The notes under the pieces are model-generated. The model saw nothing but the letters and a program-made list of their open reading frames with translations, was not told where the DNA came from and did not search any database. A stretch of DNA of 42,601 bases, from the NCBI GenBank assembly GCA_004323695.1, contig SCRU01000051.1, positions 1 to 42,601 of the forward strand, written 5' to 3'. This document shows, piece by piece, positions 8,457 to 17,224 of the stretch (positions are counted from its first letter, which is position 1; each line of letters opens with the position of its first letter). The translations under genes were made by a program, and so were the position numbers. This stretch comes from Burkholderiaceae bacterium. Its GTDB lineage: Bacteria > Pseudomonadota > Gammaproteobacteria > Burkholderiales > Burkholderiaceae_C.

Positions 8457-9371
8457 TTAATAGGGCACATCACCCGCGATGCCGGCGCGCTCCATCTTGC
8501 GCACGCAGGGCGGATAGTCCATCACGGCGTAGTGCTGGGTCGCGCGGTTGTCCCAGATGGCCACGTCATTGGGCTGCCAGCGCCAGCGCACCTGGTATTC
8601 GGGGATTGCGGCCTGGCTGATCAGGTACTGCAACAGGTCGGAGCCGCCGCGGGTGAAGTCCTGCCCGTAGCGCACATTGGCTGGCGTATGGAAGTTCGTG
8701 AAATGCGTGGTAAAGCCGTTCACGAACAGCACCTTCTCGCCCGTTTCGGGATGGGTGCGGACGACGGGATGCTCGGCGTCCGGGTACTGGGCCTTCAGCG
8801 CGAGGCGCTTTTCGATCGGCATTTTCGCGCCAAAAGTCGCCTCGATGCTGTGGCGGGCACGCAGCAGGGAGATCAGATTCTTGACGTGCTGCGGCAGCTT
8901 CTGATGGGCCTGCACCATGTTGGCCCAGATCGTGTCGCCGCCCACCGCGGGACATTCGACGCAGCGCAACACGGCACCCATTTGCGGCGCCTCGCGCCAG
9001 GTCGCGTCGGCGTGCCAGCTGTTTTCGTAGCAGTCGTTGGGGGAATCGGGCGACTTGTAGATGCGAACCAGGCCGGGGTGTTCGGGGTCGCTTCCGACCA
9101 CGGGGTGATCCTCCAGTTCACCGAAGCGGCGGGCGAATGCCACATGGTCCCCGCGGCTGATGTCCTGGTTTCGCAGGAACAGAACCCGGTGCCGCAGCAG
9201 CAGCGACTTGATTTCGGCAAACAACTCGTCGTCCCGCGCCGCCGCGCCGAGATCGACATTGAACAGTTGAGCACCGATGCCGGCCGTCAGCTGTTCGTGC
9301 TTGACCGGCGCGCGGTTGCTTGCGCCGACGATGGCCGGCGCATGCGGAGGGGTGGATGCTTGCTCGCTCAT
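8457..9371 (-). CDS. TauD/TfdA-family Fe(II)/2-oxoglutarate dioxygenase
   Basis: A 304-residue non-haem iron dioxygenase that uses 2-oxoglutarate and O2 to hydroxylate, and often thereby cleave, an organic substrate; known relatives act on taurine or 2,4-D. The iron triad is present: His120 and Asp122 in SWHADATW, and His280 in NRATQHYAV. Distal arginines (R291 or R295, in VRKMERAGI) would bind 2-oxoglutarate. The start is the ATG at 9371 (MSEQAST), which has AGGAG at good distance; the open frame continues upstream into the regulatory gap without family sequence. It is the first gene of the minus-strand block and is divergent from an AraC-type regulator, which probably controls it. Substrate unknown. 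Confidence 0.93.
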   Translation of the reverse strand: MSEQASTPPHAPAIVGASNRAPVKHEQLTAGIGAQLFNVDLGAAARDDELFAEIKSLLLRHRVLFLRNQDISRGDHVAFARRFGELEDHPVVGSDPEHPGLVRIYKSPDSPNDCYENSWHADATWREAPQMGAVLRCVECPAVGGDTIWANMVQAHQKLPQHVKNLISLLRARHSIEATFGAKMPIEKRLALKAQYPDAEHPVVRTHPETGEKVLFVNGFTTHFTNFHTPANVRYGQDFTRGGSDLLQYLISQAAIPEYQVRWRWQPNDVAIWDNRATQHYAVMDYPPCVRKMERAGIAGDVPY

Positions 9372-9475
9372 GATGTTGTCTCCTGCTGTTCGATTCCGGG
9401 GTCGGTCTTCGCGCCGATTCGTCCATTTGCTTGATGCTGACGTCGTGAAGTTTAGGAACAGATCCTGCGCGGTGC

Positions 9476-9503
9476 TTGTCAATGTCCGCCATTGATTTAT
9501 CAT
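9476..9503 (+). promoter_or_regulatory. Candidate sigma-70 promoter of the AraC-type gene
   Basis: TTGTCA at 9476-9481 and TATCAT at 9498-9503 are separated by 16 bases and would start transcription near 9510, about 65 bases before the GTG I chose. The same bases read on the other strand contain TTGACA (9482-9477), so the outward promoter of the dioxygenase may overlap. Prediction by eye only. Confidence 0.45.
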
Positions 9504-9574
9504 TTAACGCCACATCACGCGCGACCCCAAAGTCGCTTGCAGGGGAATTCACCGCTGACAAAGGGAGCCTCTTC

Positions 9575-10579
9575 GTGAAACAGATCCTGGTGCGCGCGGC
9601 TGTCCTGACCGCCTATTTCGATGTAGCGCGCGAGTTGAACTTCAATCCCACGCCGGCGCTGCGCCGCGCGGGATTGCGCCGCGCCATGCTGCGCGACCCG
9701 GACCAGCGGATACCGGCGAATGCGGCGCTGGACCTGCTCGAGTCGTCCGCCCTGCTGTCCGGTTTCACCGCCTGGGGACTGCGCATGGCCGAGTTGCGCC
9801 AACTCTCCGATTTCGGCGGCGTCAGTCTGCTGATCTCGCATCAACGCACGCTGCGCGACGCGATCAGCGCGACGATCCGATTCCGGCACCTGCTCAACGA
9901 GTCGCTCGCGATGAAGATCGAGGAATCCGGCGGCAGTGCCGTGATTCGCGAGGAGTTGATGTCCGAGCGGCCGCAGCGCCAGGCGATCGAACTCGCGATC
10001 GGCGTGCTGATGCGCATGTGCGCCAGCGTGCTGGGCGGCTCCTGGAGGCCGCGCCGCGTGTGGTTCGCGCACGGCGCGCCGACCGACCTCGCCGTGCACC
10101 GGCGGGTGTTTCCATGCGGCGTGGACTTCGACAGCGAATGCAACGGCATCGTCTGCGCCGCCGCCGACCTCGATGCGCTCAACCCGCGCGCCGATTCGGT
10201 CATGGCACGCCACGCGCAGCAATTCGTCGAAATGCTGCCGCAACTGGAGTCCACGTCGATCGGCCTGGAAGTGCGCCGCGCGATCTACCTGGGCCTGCCC
10301 GCCGGCAATGCGACGATCGAATGCGTGGCCGAATCGCTGGGGCTGAGCCCCCGCACATTGCAGCGCCAGCTCGGTGCGGCGGGAGCGAGTTTTGCCGAAC
10401 TGCTCAACGACGTGCGGCGCCAGATGGCCCGGCGCTACGTCGAGAGTTCAGATTATCCGATCGGACGTATCGCTGAACTGTTGGGGTATGCAACGCACAG
10501 TTCCTTTTCTCGCTGGTATGTGGCGCAGTTCGGGGTGGCCGCGCTGCACGAGCGCGGTCGCCGCGGAACTCCCCGGTAA
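9575..10579 (+). CDS. AraC-family transcriptional regulator
   Basis: A 334-residue regulator of the group with an arabinose-binding-like N-terminal domain (OruR/ArgR type, about residues 18-200) and a C-terminal double helix-turn-helix. The first DNA-reading unit is VAESLGLSPRTLQRQLGAAG and the second is IGRIAELLGYATHSSFSRWY. I start it at the GTG 9575 (VKQILVRAA) because relatives begin with this sequence, GGGAG lies just before it, and a plausible promoter lies between it and the earlier in-frame start at 9476. With the longer start it would be 367 residues. It is divergent from the dioxygenase gene, so it probably activates the catabolic block in response to a pathway compound bound by the N-terminal domain. 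The ligand is unknown. Confidence 0.9.
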   Translation: MKQILVRAAVLTAYFDVARELNFNPTPALRRAGLRRAMLRDPDQRIPANAALDLLESSALLSGFTAWGLRMAELRQLSDFGGVSLLISHQRTLRDAISATIRFRHLLNESLAMKIEESGGSAVIREELMSERPQRQAIELAIGVLMRMCASVLGGSWRPRRVWFAHGAPTDLAVHRRVFPCGVDFDSECNGIVCAAADLDALNPRADSVMARHAQQFVEMLPQLESTSIGLEVRRAIYLGLPAGNATIECVAESLGLSPRTLQRQLGAAGASFAELLNDVRRQMARRYVESSDYPIGRIAELLGYATHSSFSRWYVAQFGVAALHERGRRGTPR

Positions 10580-10602
10580 AATCACCCCAAGAGGCCCATT
10601 TC

Positions 10603-10860
10603 ATGCACATCTTCCGTCGCCCCCACTACGAATCCGAGATCACCCAGTTCATCCACCAGATGAAGGCCGAAAAGCCGAATCTGGAATCGCGCCAACTCGC
10701 AGGGCGAGCGTTGCTGTGGGACAAAAACGTGGACCGCAGCGCCATGGCGGAGTATCAGGAGGCCCGGGTGGCGCAGAGGCCCTACGTGTACTACGACAAC
10801 GACAATGCCAGGTACATGCAGGAGCACAAGCGACCGGAACCTGCGGCGCACCAGACCTGA
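10603..10860 (+). CDS. DUF3460 family small protein
   Basis: An 85-residue protein of the DUF3460 family, conserved in betaproteobacteria and without known function. Family features are the start MHIFRRPHYESEITQFIHQMK, the central block GRALLWDKN, and YVYYDNDN near the C-terminus. It is highly charged with no signal peptide or membrane segment, so it is probably cytoplasmic. Its TGA overlaps the ATG of scpA (TGATG), which implies co-transcription and coupled translation with that chromosome-segregation gene; the same pairing is, as far as I recall, common in this order. That makes a link to chromosome maintenance a fair guess, not evidence. Confidence 0.88.
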   Translation: MHIFRRPHYESEITQFIHQMKAEKPNLESRQLAGRALLWDKNVDRSAMAEYQEARVAQRPYVYYDNDNARYMQEHKRPEPAAHQT

Positions 10861-11714
10861 TGGACACTCCGTCCGAGGCCGGCGCCCTGGAGTCCTCGGT
10901 CGATGAGCTCACGGCAATGCCGCAGGTGATCGACCAGGTTGCACTGGCGCGCCTGTATGGCGAGCCGCTGTTCGCGCTGCCGCAGGATCTGTACATTCCG
11001 CCGGACGCGCTGGAAGTCTTTCTGGAGGCGTTCGAAGGGCCGCTGGATCTGCTGCTGTACCTGATCCGCCGGCAAAACTTCAACATTCTCGACATTCCGA
11101 TGGCGGGCCTGACGCGCCAGTACCTGGCCTATGTGGATGAAATCCGCGGGCGCAACCTGGAGCTCGCGGCCGAATACCTGCTGATGGCGGCGATGCTGAT
11201 CGAGATCAAGTCACGCATGCTGCTGCCGCCCAAAAAGGTAGCGGAAGGCCAGGAGCCCGAAGACCCGCGCGCCGAGCTGGTGCGCCGGCTGCTCGAATAC
11301 GAGCAGATGAAGCTGGCGGCGGCGCGGCTCAACGCCATGCCGCAGTTCGGCCGCGACTTTCTCAAGGCCGAGGTTTACATCGAGCAGGCGCTGCAGCCGC
11401 GTTTTCCGGACGTGAACGTGGTGGATCTGCAGGAAGCGTGGCGCGACATCATGAAGCGCGCCCGTCTCGTGCAGCGCCACAAGATCAGCCGCGAGGAACT
11501 GTCGGTGCGCGAACACATGAGCATCGTGCTGCGCCAGCTGCAGGGGCGCAGGTTCATGGAGTTCGAAAACCTGTTCGACCCCGCCAAGGGCACCCCCGTG
11601 CTCGTGGTGACCTTCATTGCGCTGCTCGAACTGGCGAAGGAAATGCTGATCGAGGTCACGCAGGCCGAGGCCTTCGCGCCCATCTACGTGCGCCTGGCCT
11701 ATTCGCCGACCTGA
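10860..11714 (+). CDS. scpA: Segregation and condensation protein A
   Basis: The kleisin subunit of the bacterial SMC condensin (284 residues), which with ScpB bridges the SMC heads and helps compact and separate chromosomes. The signature is clear: FEGPLDLLLYLIRRQNFNILDIPM in pieces across residues 58-80, TRQYLAYVDEIRGRNLELAAEYLLMAAMLIEIKSRMLLP, and the C-terminal winged-helix part with VTFIALLELAKEMLIEVTQ. About 55 residues precede the kleisin core. The ATG overlaps the preceding DUF3460 stop, and nadB follows after 19 bases. No scpB is seen in the window. Identification secure. Confidence 0.96.
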   Translation: MDTPSEAGALESSVDELTAMPQVIDQVALARLYGEPLFALPQDLYIPPDALEVFLEAFEGPLDLLLYLIRRQNFNILDIPMAGLTRQYLAYVDEIRGRNLELAAEYLLMAAMLIEIKSRMLLPPKKVAEGQEPEDPRAELVRRLLEYEQMKLAAARLNAMPQFGRDFLKAEVYIEQALQPRFPDVNVVDLQEAWRDIMKRARLVQRHKISREELSVREHMSIVLRQLQGRRFMEFENLFDPAKGTPVLVVTFIALLELAKEMLIEVTQAEAFAPIYVRLAYSPT

Positions 11715-11733
11715 ACATCCATTCCAACCGAAT

Positions 11734-13317
11734 ATGGCATCACATCATTTCGACGTATTGATCGTGGGCAGCGGTCTCGCAGGTCTCTCTGCGGCAATGC
11801 ACCTGGCGCCCACGCACCGGGTAGCGGTGCTCACCAAGCGGCAATTGGGCGACGGCTCCAGCGGCTGGGCTCAGGGTGGCATCGCCGCCGTGCTGGCCGA
11901 GGGCGACAGCTTCGACGCACATGTGGATGACACCCTGGTAGCGGGCGCCGGGCTGTCCGACCCGGCCGCCACCCGTTTCGTGGTCGAGCACGCGCCGCAA
12001 AGCATTGCCTGGCTGCGCGAGCTCGGCGTGCCGTTCTCGCAGGAAGACGGACACCTGCACCTGACGCGCGAAGGCGGCCACAGCGCGCGGCGCATCGTGC
12101 ACGTGACCGACGCCACGGGCGCCGCCGTGCAGCAGGCGCTGATCGCGCACGTGCGCCGCACACCGAACATCACGCTGTTCGAGAACCACACGCTGGTGGA
12201 CCTGATTACCCATGAGCAGGTTGGCGCGGCGGGGCGCCGCTGCGTGGGCCTGTATGCGCTCGACGAGGCCACGGACGAGGTGCTGACCTTCAGCGCGCCG
12301 CAGACGATTCTGGCAACCGGCGGCGCGGGCAAGGTGTACCTGTACACGAGCAACCCCGACACGGCCACGGGCGATGGCATTGCAGCAGCCTGGCGCGCCG
12401 GCTGCCGCGTGCAGAACATGGAATTCATCCAGTTCCACCCGACCTGCCTGTACCACCCGCATGCCAAGTCGTTCCTGATCACCGAGGCCGTGCGTGGCGA
12501 GGGCGGACGCCTGCTGCTGCCGCCGTCAAAAGGTGGTACGCGCTTCATGCCACAGCACGATGCGCGCGCCGAACTGGCGCCGCGCGATGTAGTGGCGCGC
12601 GCGATCGATTTCGAGATGAAGAAGCACGGCCTGGACTGCGTGCTGCTGGACATCTCGCACCAGCCGCTGGCATTCATCCTGGAGCATTTCCCGAACATCC
12701 ATGCGCGCTGTCTGGAGCTCGGCATCGACATCTCGAAGCAGCCGATTCCGGTGGTGCCGGCCGCGCATTACACCTGCGGCGGCGTGCGCACCGACCTTGC
12801 GGGGCGCACCGACCTGCCCGGCCTGTACGCCGTCGGCGAAGTCGCCTGCACCGGCCTGCATGGCGCGAACCGGCTGGCCAGCAATTCGCTCGTCGAGTGC
12901 ATGGTGTTCGCGCGCGCCGCCGCCCAGGCCATTCAACAGGCGCCCGGCGCCGCGGTGCCCGCACTGCCCGCGTGGGACGACAGCCGCGTCACTGATGCGG
13001 ATGAATGCGTGGTGATCTCGCACAACTGGGATGAACTGCGCCGCTTCATGTGGGACTACGTGGGCATCGTGCGCACCAACAAGCGGCTGGAGCGGGCCGC
13101 GCACCGCATCGCGTTGCTGCAAAGCGAGATCCACGAGTTCTACGGCCTTTTCCACGTGACGCGCGACCTGCTGGAGCTGCGCAACCTGGTGCAGGTAGCC
13201 GAACTCATCGTGCGCTCGGCGCAGTCCCGGCATGAGAGCCGGGGCCTGCATTTCAGCCGCGACTACCCGCAACTCGCCGAGCCGGCGCAACCGACGATTC
13301 TGGCGCCTCGGCCCTGA
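11734..13317 (+). CDS. nadB: L-aspartate oxidase
   Basis: A FAD enzyme (527 residues) that oxidises L-aspartate to iminoaspartate, the first step of de novo NAD synthesis; the product is used directly by NadA. It belongs to the succinate dehydrogenase/fumarate reductase flavoprotein family. Seen: the FAD dinucleotide fold [14 protein letters not shown] (residues 11-24), [13 protein letters not shown], the HSARRIVH segment, and the late FAD block [22 protein letters not shown] in which the NadB-type pattern is intact. The C-terminal helical domain closes with a short tail. Length matches the family (about 530). nadA and nadC lie nearby on the opposite strand, so all three specific enzymes are encoded within 6.4 kb. 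Confidence 0.97.
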   Translation: MASHHFDVLIVGSGLAGLSAAMHLAPTHRVAVLTKRQLGDGSSGWAQGGIAAVLAEGDSFDAHVDDTLVAGAGLSDPAATRFVVEHAPQSIAWLRELGVPFSQEDGHLHLTREGGHSARRIVHVTDATGAAVQQALIAHVRRTPNITLFENHTLVDLITHEQVGAAGRRCVGLYALDEATDEVLTFSAPQTILATGGAGKVYLYTSNPDTATGDGIAAAWRAGCRVQNMEFIQFHPTCLYHPHAKSFLITEAVRGEGGRLLLPPSKGGTRFMPQHDARAELAPRDVVARAIDFEMKKHGLDCVLLDISHQPLAFILEHFPNIHARCLELGIDISKQPIPVVPAAHYTCGGVRTDLAGRTDLPGLYAVGEVACTGLHGANRLASNSLVECMVFARAAAQAIQQAPGAAVPALPAWDDSRVTDADECVVISHNWDELRRFMWDYVGIVRTNKRLERAAHRIALLQSEIHEFYGLFHVTRDLLELRNLVQVAELIVRSAQSRHESRGLHFSRDYPQLAEPAQPTILAPRP

Positions 13318-13355
13318 GCGAGCGTCCATTCCACCGAACGCAACCGGAGACTTTG

Positions 13356-14399
13356 ATGTCCTCTGTTTTTGAACAACCCGTCACTCTGCGCCGCCCGCCA
13401 GGCCCGCTGTCCAATGCCATTGCACCGGCCGCGGCCCCGCGCTGGAGCATGCAGGACGTGCAGGCATTGTTCGAGCTGTCGTTGCCCGAGCTGCTGTACC
13501 GCGCGCAAACCGTGCACCGCGCGAACTTCGACCCGACCCTGATCGAATTCGCCACCCTGCTCTCGGTCAAGACCGGCGGCTGCCCCGAGGACTGCGGCTA
13601 CTGCCCGCAAGCAGCCCGTTACGACACCGGTGTGCAAGCCTCCAAGCTGATGGACCCCGAAGAAGTGCTGGTGGCGGCCCAGCGCGCCAGGGACGCCGGC
13701 GCGACGCGCTTTTGCATGGGCGCGGCCTGGCGCGCGCCGAAGGACCGCGACATCGAGAAAGTGGCTGAATTAGTGGCCACCGTAAAGGCGCTCGGCCTGG
13801 AGACCTGCGCCACGCTGGGCATGCTGGAAGACGGCCATGCCGAGACGCTGCGCGACGCGGGCCTGGACTACTACAACCACAACCTCGACAGCGCGCCCGA
13901 CTTCTACGGCGACATCATCACCACGCGCGACTACCAGGACCGGCTCGACACCCTGGGCCGCGTGCGCCAGGCCGGCGTCAAGGTCTGCTGCGGCGGCATC
14001 GTGGGCATGGGCGAATCGCCCACCCAGCGCGCCGGCCTGATCGCGCAGCTGGCCAACCTGGATCCCTATCCCGAATCGGTGCCGATCAACCACCTGGTGC
14101 GGGTGCAGGGCACGCCGCTGGCGGAGCAGGCGCCACTGGACCCGTTCGAGTTCGTGCGCACGATCGCGGTGGCGCGCATCACCATGCCGCTGGCGCGGGT
14201 GCGCCTGTCGGCCGGGCGCCAGCAGATGGGCGATGCGATTCAGGCACTGTGCTTTCTGGCCGGTGCCAACTCCATCTTCTATGGCGACAAGCTGCTGACG
14301 ACCGGCAACCCCGACACCCAGGCCGACCTCGATCTGCTGCAGCGCCTGGGACTGAGGCGGGGCCAGCCGGAGCCGTTGAACCCGCAGGGCGCGGTGTAA
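13356..14399 (+). CDS. bioB: Biotin synthase
   Basis: A radical S-adenosylmethionine enzyme (347 residues) that inserts sulfur into dethiobiotin, the last step of biotin synthesis. The CxxxCxxC cluster motif is Cys76-Cys80-Cys83 in [13 protein letters not shown], and residues that hold the second iron-sulfur cluster are represented by [27 protein letters not shown] and RLSAGRQ. I start at the ATG 13356, with CCGGAGA upstream; a TTG immediately before is in frame but less likely. Its length equals typical BioB. It follows nadB by 38 bases on the same strand. Other bio genes are not in the window. Confidence 0.97.
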   Translation: MSSVFEQPVTLRRPPGPLSNAIAPAAAPRWSMQDVQALFELSLPELLYRAQTVHRANFDPTLIEFATLLSVKTGGCPEDCGYCPQAARYDTGVQASKLMDPEEVLVAAQRARDAGATRFCMGAAWRAPKDRDIEKVAELVATVKALGLETCATLGMLEDGHAETLRDAGLDYYNHNLDSAPDFYGDIITTRDYQDRLDTLGRVRQAGVKVCCGGIVGMGESPTQRAGLIAQLANLDPYPESVPINHLVRVQGTPLAEQAPLDPFEFVRTIAVARITMPLARVRLSAGRQQMGDAIQALCFLAGANSIFYGDKLLTTGNPDTQADLDLLQRLGLRRGQPEPLNPQGAV

Positions 14400-14416
14400 G
14401 CACTGCCGGCGCAGGA

Positions 14417-15661
14417 CTACCCGCTCAGCGCAGCAGCTCGGCGCTGCAGAAATCTTCGCACTGCCGGCTCGCGCTCCAGACCGATCGCGTGCTGATAGGC
14501 GTCCAGCGCCTGCGCGCGGGCGCCGCTGCGCGTCAGCAATTCGGCGCGCGCGGCCCAATACGGCTGGTAGTCGGCCAGGCGCACGTCGCCGGCCAGCGCC
14601 TCCAGCGCCTCAAGACCTGCATCGACCCCCTGTGTTTCCGCCAGCGCCACCGCCCGATTGAGCGCCGCCACGGGCGACCCGGTCAGGGCCTGCAGCGCCT
14701 CGTAGAGCTGCACGATCGCGGCCCAATCCGCGCCACCTGTCCATCGCCGGGCGCAATGAGCCGATTGCACGGCGGCTTCGAGCTGGTAACGGCCCGGCGC
14801 CCGCAATTGGCTGGCCCGGCGCAGCAGCGCCTCGGCCTCGTCGATCATGGCGCCGTCCCATTGCGCCGTATCCTGCAGGGCCAGCGGCACGTACTCGCCC
14901 TGCGCATCGCGCCGCGCCGCACGGCGCGCCTGGGCGTGCAGCATCAGCGCGAGCAGGCCCAGCGCCTCGGGCTGTTCAGGCAGCAGCGCCGCCACCAGGC
15001 GACCCAGCCAGATCGCCTCCCCGGCCAGGTTGCGGCGGCGCGGGTCGGCGCCCTCGGCATCGGACCAGCCCTCCGCATAGGCGGCATAGATGGCTTCCAG
15101 CACAGCCTCCAGCCGCTCAGCCAGATGCGCGCGGCCCGGTATCTGCAGACCAATGCCAGCCTGGCGAATCTTGGCTTTGGCCCGCACCAGGCGCTGGCCC
15201 ATGGTGGCGGGCGCCACCAGAAAGGCCGAGGCAATGGTGGCTGCATCGAAGCCCAGCACCGTCTGCAACATCAATGGGGCGCGGGCGGCCTGCTCGATGC
15301 CCGGGTGCGCGCAGGCAAACAAAAGCTCCAGGCGCCGATCCGGCAGGCTGGCCTCGACCGACTCGGGCTCCGCCAGTTCTTCCAGCAGGCCGAAATAATC
15401 CGCGGTGGTCTCGTCCTGCCGACGCTGTCGGACTGCATCGACCATCCTGCGCCGGGCGACGGTCAGCAGCCAGCCCTCCGGCTGGTCCGGCACACCGCGC
15501 TCCGGCCACTGGGTCAGCGCCGCAGCAAACGCTTCGGAGAGCGCGTCCTCGGCGCCGGCCACGTCGCGCGTGCGCGCCGCCAGGAAGGCGACGAGCTTGC
15601 CGTAGCTGCGCCGCGCCGCGCCTTCGGCGGCGCGGGAAGCTTCGAGACTATCGGTCGGCAC
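14417..15661 (-). CDS. ECF sigma factor of the ECF42 type with C-terminal TPR-like domain
   Basis: A 414-residue RNA polymerase sigma-70 relative. The N-terminal part has region 2 (YGKLVAFLAARTRDVAGAED, then GWLLTVARRRMVDAVRQRR) and region 4 (LMLQTVLGFDAATIASAFLV, MGQRLVRAKAKIR). The remaining half is a long helical extension with TPR-like repeats (LAETQGVDAGLEALEAL, YQPYWAARAELLTRSGARAQALDAY). This layout and the adjacent DGPF-type gene are the hallmarks of ECF42, in which the extension is reported to be needed for activity and no anti-sigma factor is used. I choose GTG 15661 as start, since the longer frame overlaps the upstream gene. The gap to the DGPF stop is only 7 bases, so the two are one operon. 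Signal unknown. Confidence 0.9.
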   Translation of the reverse strand: MPTDSLEASRAAEGAARRSYGKLVAFLAARTRDVAGAEDALSEAFAAALTQWPERGVPDQPEGWLLTVARRRMVDAVRQRRQDETTADYFGLLEELAEPESVEASLPDRRLELLFACAHPGIEQAARAPLMLQTVLGFDAATIASAFLVAPATMGQRLVRAKAKIRQAGIGLQIPGRAHLAERLEAVLEAIYAAYAEGWSDAEGADPRRRNLAGEAIWLGRLVAALLPEQPEALGLLALMLHAQARRAARRDAQGEYVPLALQDTAQWDGAMIDEAEALLRRASQLRAPGRYQLEAAVQSAHCARRWTGGADWAAIVQLYEALQALTGSPVAALNRAVALAETQGVDAGLEALEALAGDVRLADYQPYWAARAELLTRSGARAQALDAYQHAIGLEREPAVRRFLQRRAAALSG

Positions 15662-15668
15662 CGCGCGC

Positions 15669-16025
15669 TCAGGTCTCGCCCATGGCCCAGACAGGCCGCA
15701 CCTCGACCGCGCCATGGCTGGCGCCAGGGCAGCGCGCGGCCCAGGACAGGGCAGCGTCAAGATCGGGCACATCGATCAGGTAATAGCCGGCGAGCTGCTC
15801 GCGCGTCTCGATGAACGGGCCGTTCAGCACCTCGGTCTTGCCACCCCGCACGCGCACGGTGGTGGCGATGTCGGCGTTGCGCAGGCGATTGCCGCCGCGC
15901 GCCACACCGGCCGTCTGCAGGGCCTGGCTGTAGGCGCCGTAGGCGGCCAGCGCCGTTGAGCGCTCCGCCTCGCGCAGGGCCTGCAGTCCGGCGGGGTCGG
16001 CGTGGATAAGCAACATGTATTCCAT
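15669..16025 (-). CDS. DGPF/YCII-related protein, ECF42 partner
   Basis: A 118-residue YCII-like (DGPF) protein with a ferredoxin-like fold. The name-giving motif appears as NGPF at residues 68-71, followed by IETREQLAGYYLIDV; the start MEYMLLIHADP is typical of the family. Function is unknown, although these proteins are very often encoded next to ECF42-type sigma factors and are the main targets of those factors. It has a strong AAGGAG ribosome site, sits just upstream of the sigma factor gene, and a TGTCGA-N17-CGAC promoter-like motif lies about 50 bases before it. Autoregulated expression of the pair is therefore likely. Confidence 0.9.
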   Translation of the reverse strand: MEYMLLIHADPAGLQALREAERSTALAAYGAYSQALQTAGVARGGNRLRNADIATTVRVRGGKTEVLNGPFIETREQLAGYYLIDVPDLDAALSWAARCPGASHGAVEVRPVWAMGET

Positions 16026-16046
16026 GGAGAACTCCTTCTGGTCAGA

Positions 16047-16065
16047 ACGGCGCACCATGCGCCGT
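16047..16065 (-). other. Perfect hairpin in the leader of the DGPF gene
   Basis: ACGGCGCA and TGCGCCGT form an 8-base perfect inverted repeat around CCA. It lies downstream of the candidate ECF42 promoter and about 20 bases before the AAGGAG of the DGPF gene, so it would be in the 5' untranslated RNA. It has no run of T on either side, which argues against a simple terminator. Confidence 0.5.
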
Positions 16066-16074
16066 CTTGACAAT

Positions 16075-16101
16075 GTCGCCTGGCGGGCGCCCATTTCGAC
16101 A
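16075..16101 (-). promoter_or_regulatory. Candidate ECF42-type promoter
   Basis: On the minus strand TGTCGA (16101-16096) is followed after 17 bases by CGAC (16078-16075). The published ECF42 target motif, as I recall it from Streptomyces work, is TGTCGA at -35 with CGA/TC at -10. The site lies in the gap between nadA and the DGPF gene and points at that gene. Confidence 0.55.
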
Positions 16102-16117
16102 AGGCGCACGAAAGAAT

Positions 16118-17224
16118 CTACGCCGCTCCGATATGGGGCACCAGCGCGCCGGGCGCATGGCCCTGCCTGAGACCCGCCGTGAAGGCCAGCATGCGGTCGA
16201 TCGGCTGGCGCGCGCGCAGGCCCAGCACCGGGTCGACATGCACCTCGTTGCTGCCGCGCTCGAGCGCATCGGCCAGGCCGGCCAGGCCGTTCATCGCCAT
16301 CCAGGGGCAGTGCGCGCAGCTCTTGCAGGTGGCGCTGTTGCCGGCGGTGGGCGCCTCGATGAACACCTTGCCGGGGTTTAGCGTGCGCAGCTTGTGCATC
16401 AGCCCCGAGTCGGTGGCCACGATGAACTCCGGAGCATCCATTTCGTGCGCGGCCCGCAGGATCGCCGAGGTGGAGCCCACGGCGTCGGCCAGCGCCACCA
16501 CGGCGGGCGGCGACTCGGGATGCACCAGCACCCTGGCGCTCGGGTGTTCGCGCTTGAGGGCCTCCAGTTCGAAGGTCTTGAACTCATCGTGCACGATGCA
16601 CGCGCCGCTCCAGAACACCATGTCGGCGCCGGTTTCGCGCCGCACATAGTCGCCCAGATGGCGATCCGGCGCCCACAGGATCTTGTGGCCGGCATGCTTC
16701 AGGGCGCGCACGATATCCAGGGCGCAACTTGAGGTGACGACCCAGTCGGCGCGCGCCTTCACGGCGGCGCTGGTGTTGGCGTACACCACCACGGTGTGCC
16801 CGGGATGCTGGTCGCAGAAGGCGCTGAAGGCGTCGGCCGGGCAGCCCAGGTCGAGCGAACAGGTCGCGTCCAGGTCGGGCATCAGCACGCGCTTGTGCGG
16901 CGACAGGATCTTCGCCGTCTCGCCCATGAAGCGCACGCCCGACACCACCAGCGTCTGCGCCGCGTGATCGCGCCCGAAGCGCGCCATCTCGAGCGAATCG
17001 CTCACGATGCCGCCGGTCTCGTCGGCCAGGTCCTGAAGATCCGGATGCACGTAGTAGTGCGACACCATCACGGCATTGCGCTCGCGCAAGAGGCGCCTGA
17101 TCCGGTCCTTGAGCGCGGCGCGCTCCACCGGGCCGGGCTCCACCGGCACACGGGCCCAGGCGTGCCGGGTCTCGCACGCGGGCTGCTCGTATTCGACATC
17201 GATGATCGGCATGGAGGCACCCAT
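16118..17224 (-). CDS. nadA: Quinolinate synthase
   Basis: An iron-sulfur enzyme (368 residues) that condenses iminoaspartate with dihydroxyacetone phosphate to give quinolinate in de novo NAD synthesis. The three conserved 4Fe-4S cysteines can be assigned as Cys122 (DATCSLD), Cys167 (TSSCALD) and one of the CxxCxxC group at 300-306 (CKSCAHC). Other family segments are [30 protein letters not shown] and HPESPPAVV. The ATG overlaps the nadC stop (TGATG) and has AGGAG upstream, so translation is coupled to nadC. The in-frame GTG one codon earlier is less likely. nadB is 2.8 kb away on the other strand. Confidence 0.97.
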   Translation of the reverse strand: MGASMPIIDVEYEQPACETRHAWARVPVEPGPVERAALKDRIRRLLRERNAVMVSHYYVHPDLQDLADETGGIVSDSLEMARFGRDHAAQTLVVSGVRFMGETAKILSPHKRVLMPDLDATCSLDLGCPADAFSAFCDQHPGHTVVVYANTSAAVKARADWVVTSSCALDIVRALKHAGHKILWAPDRHLGDYVRRETGADMVFWSGACIVHDEFKTFELEALKREHPSARVLVHPESPPAVVALADAVGSTSAILRAAHEMDAPEFIVATDSGLMHKLRTLNPGKVFIEAPTAGNSATCKSCAHCPWMAMNGLAGLADALERGSNEVHVDPVLGLRARQPIDRMLAFTAGLRQGHAPGALVPHIGAA

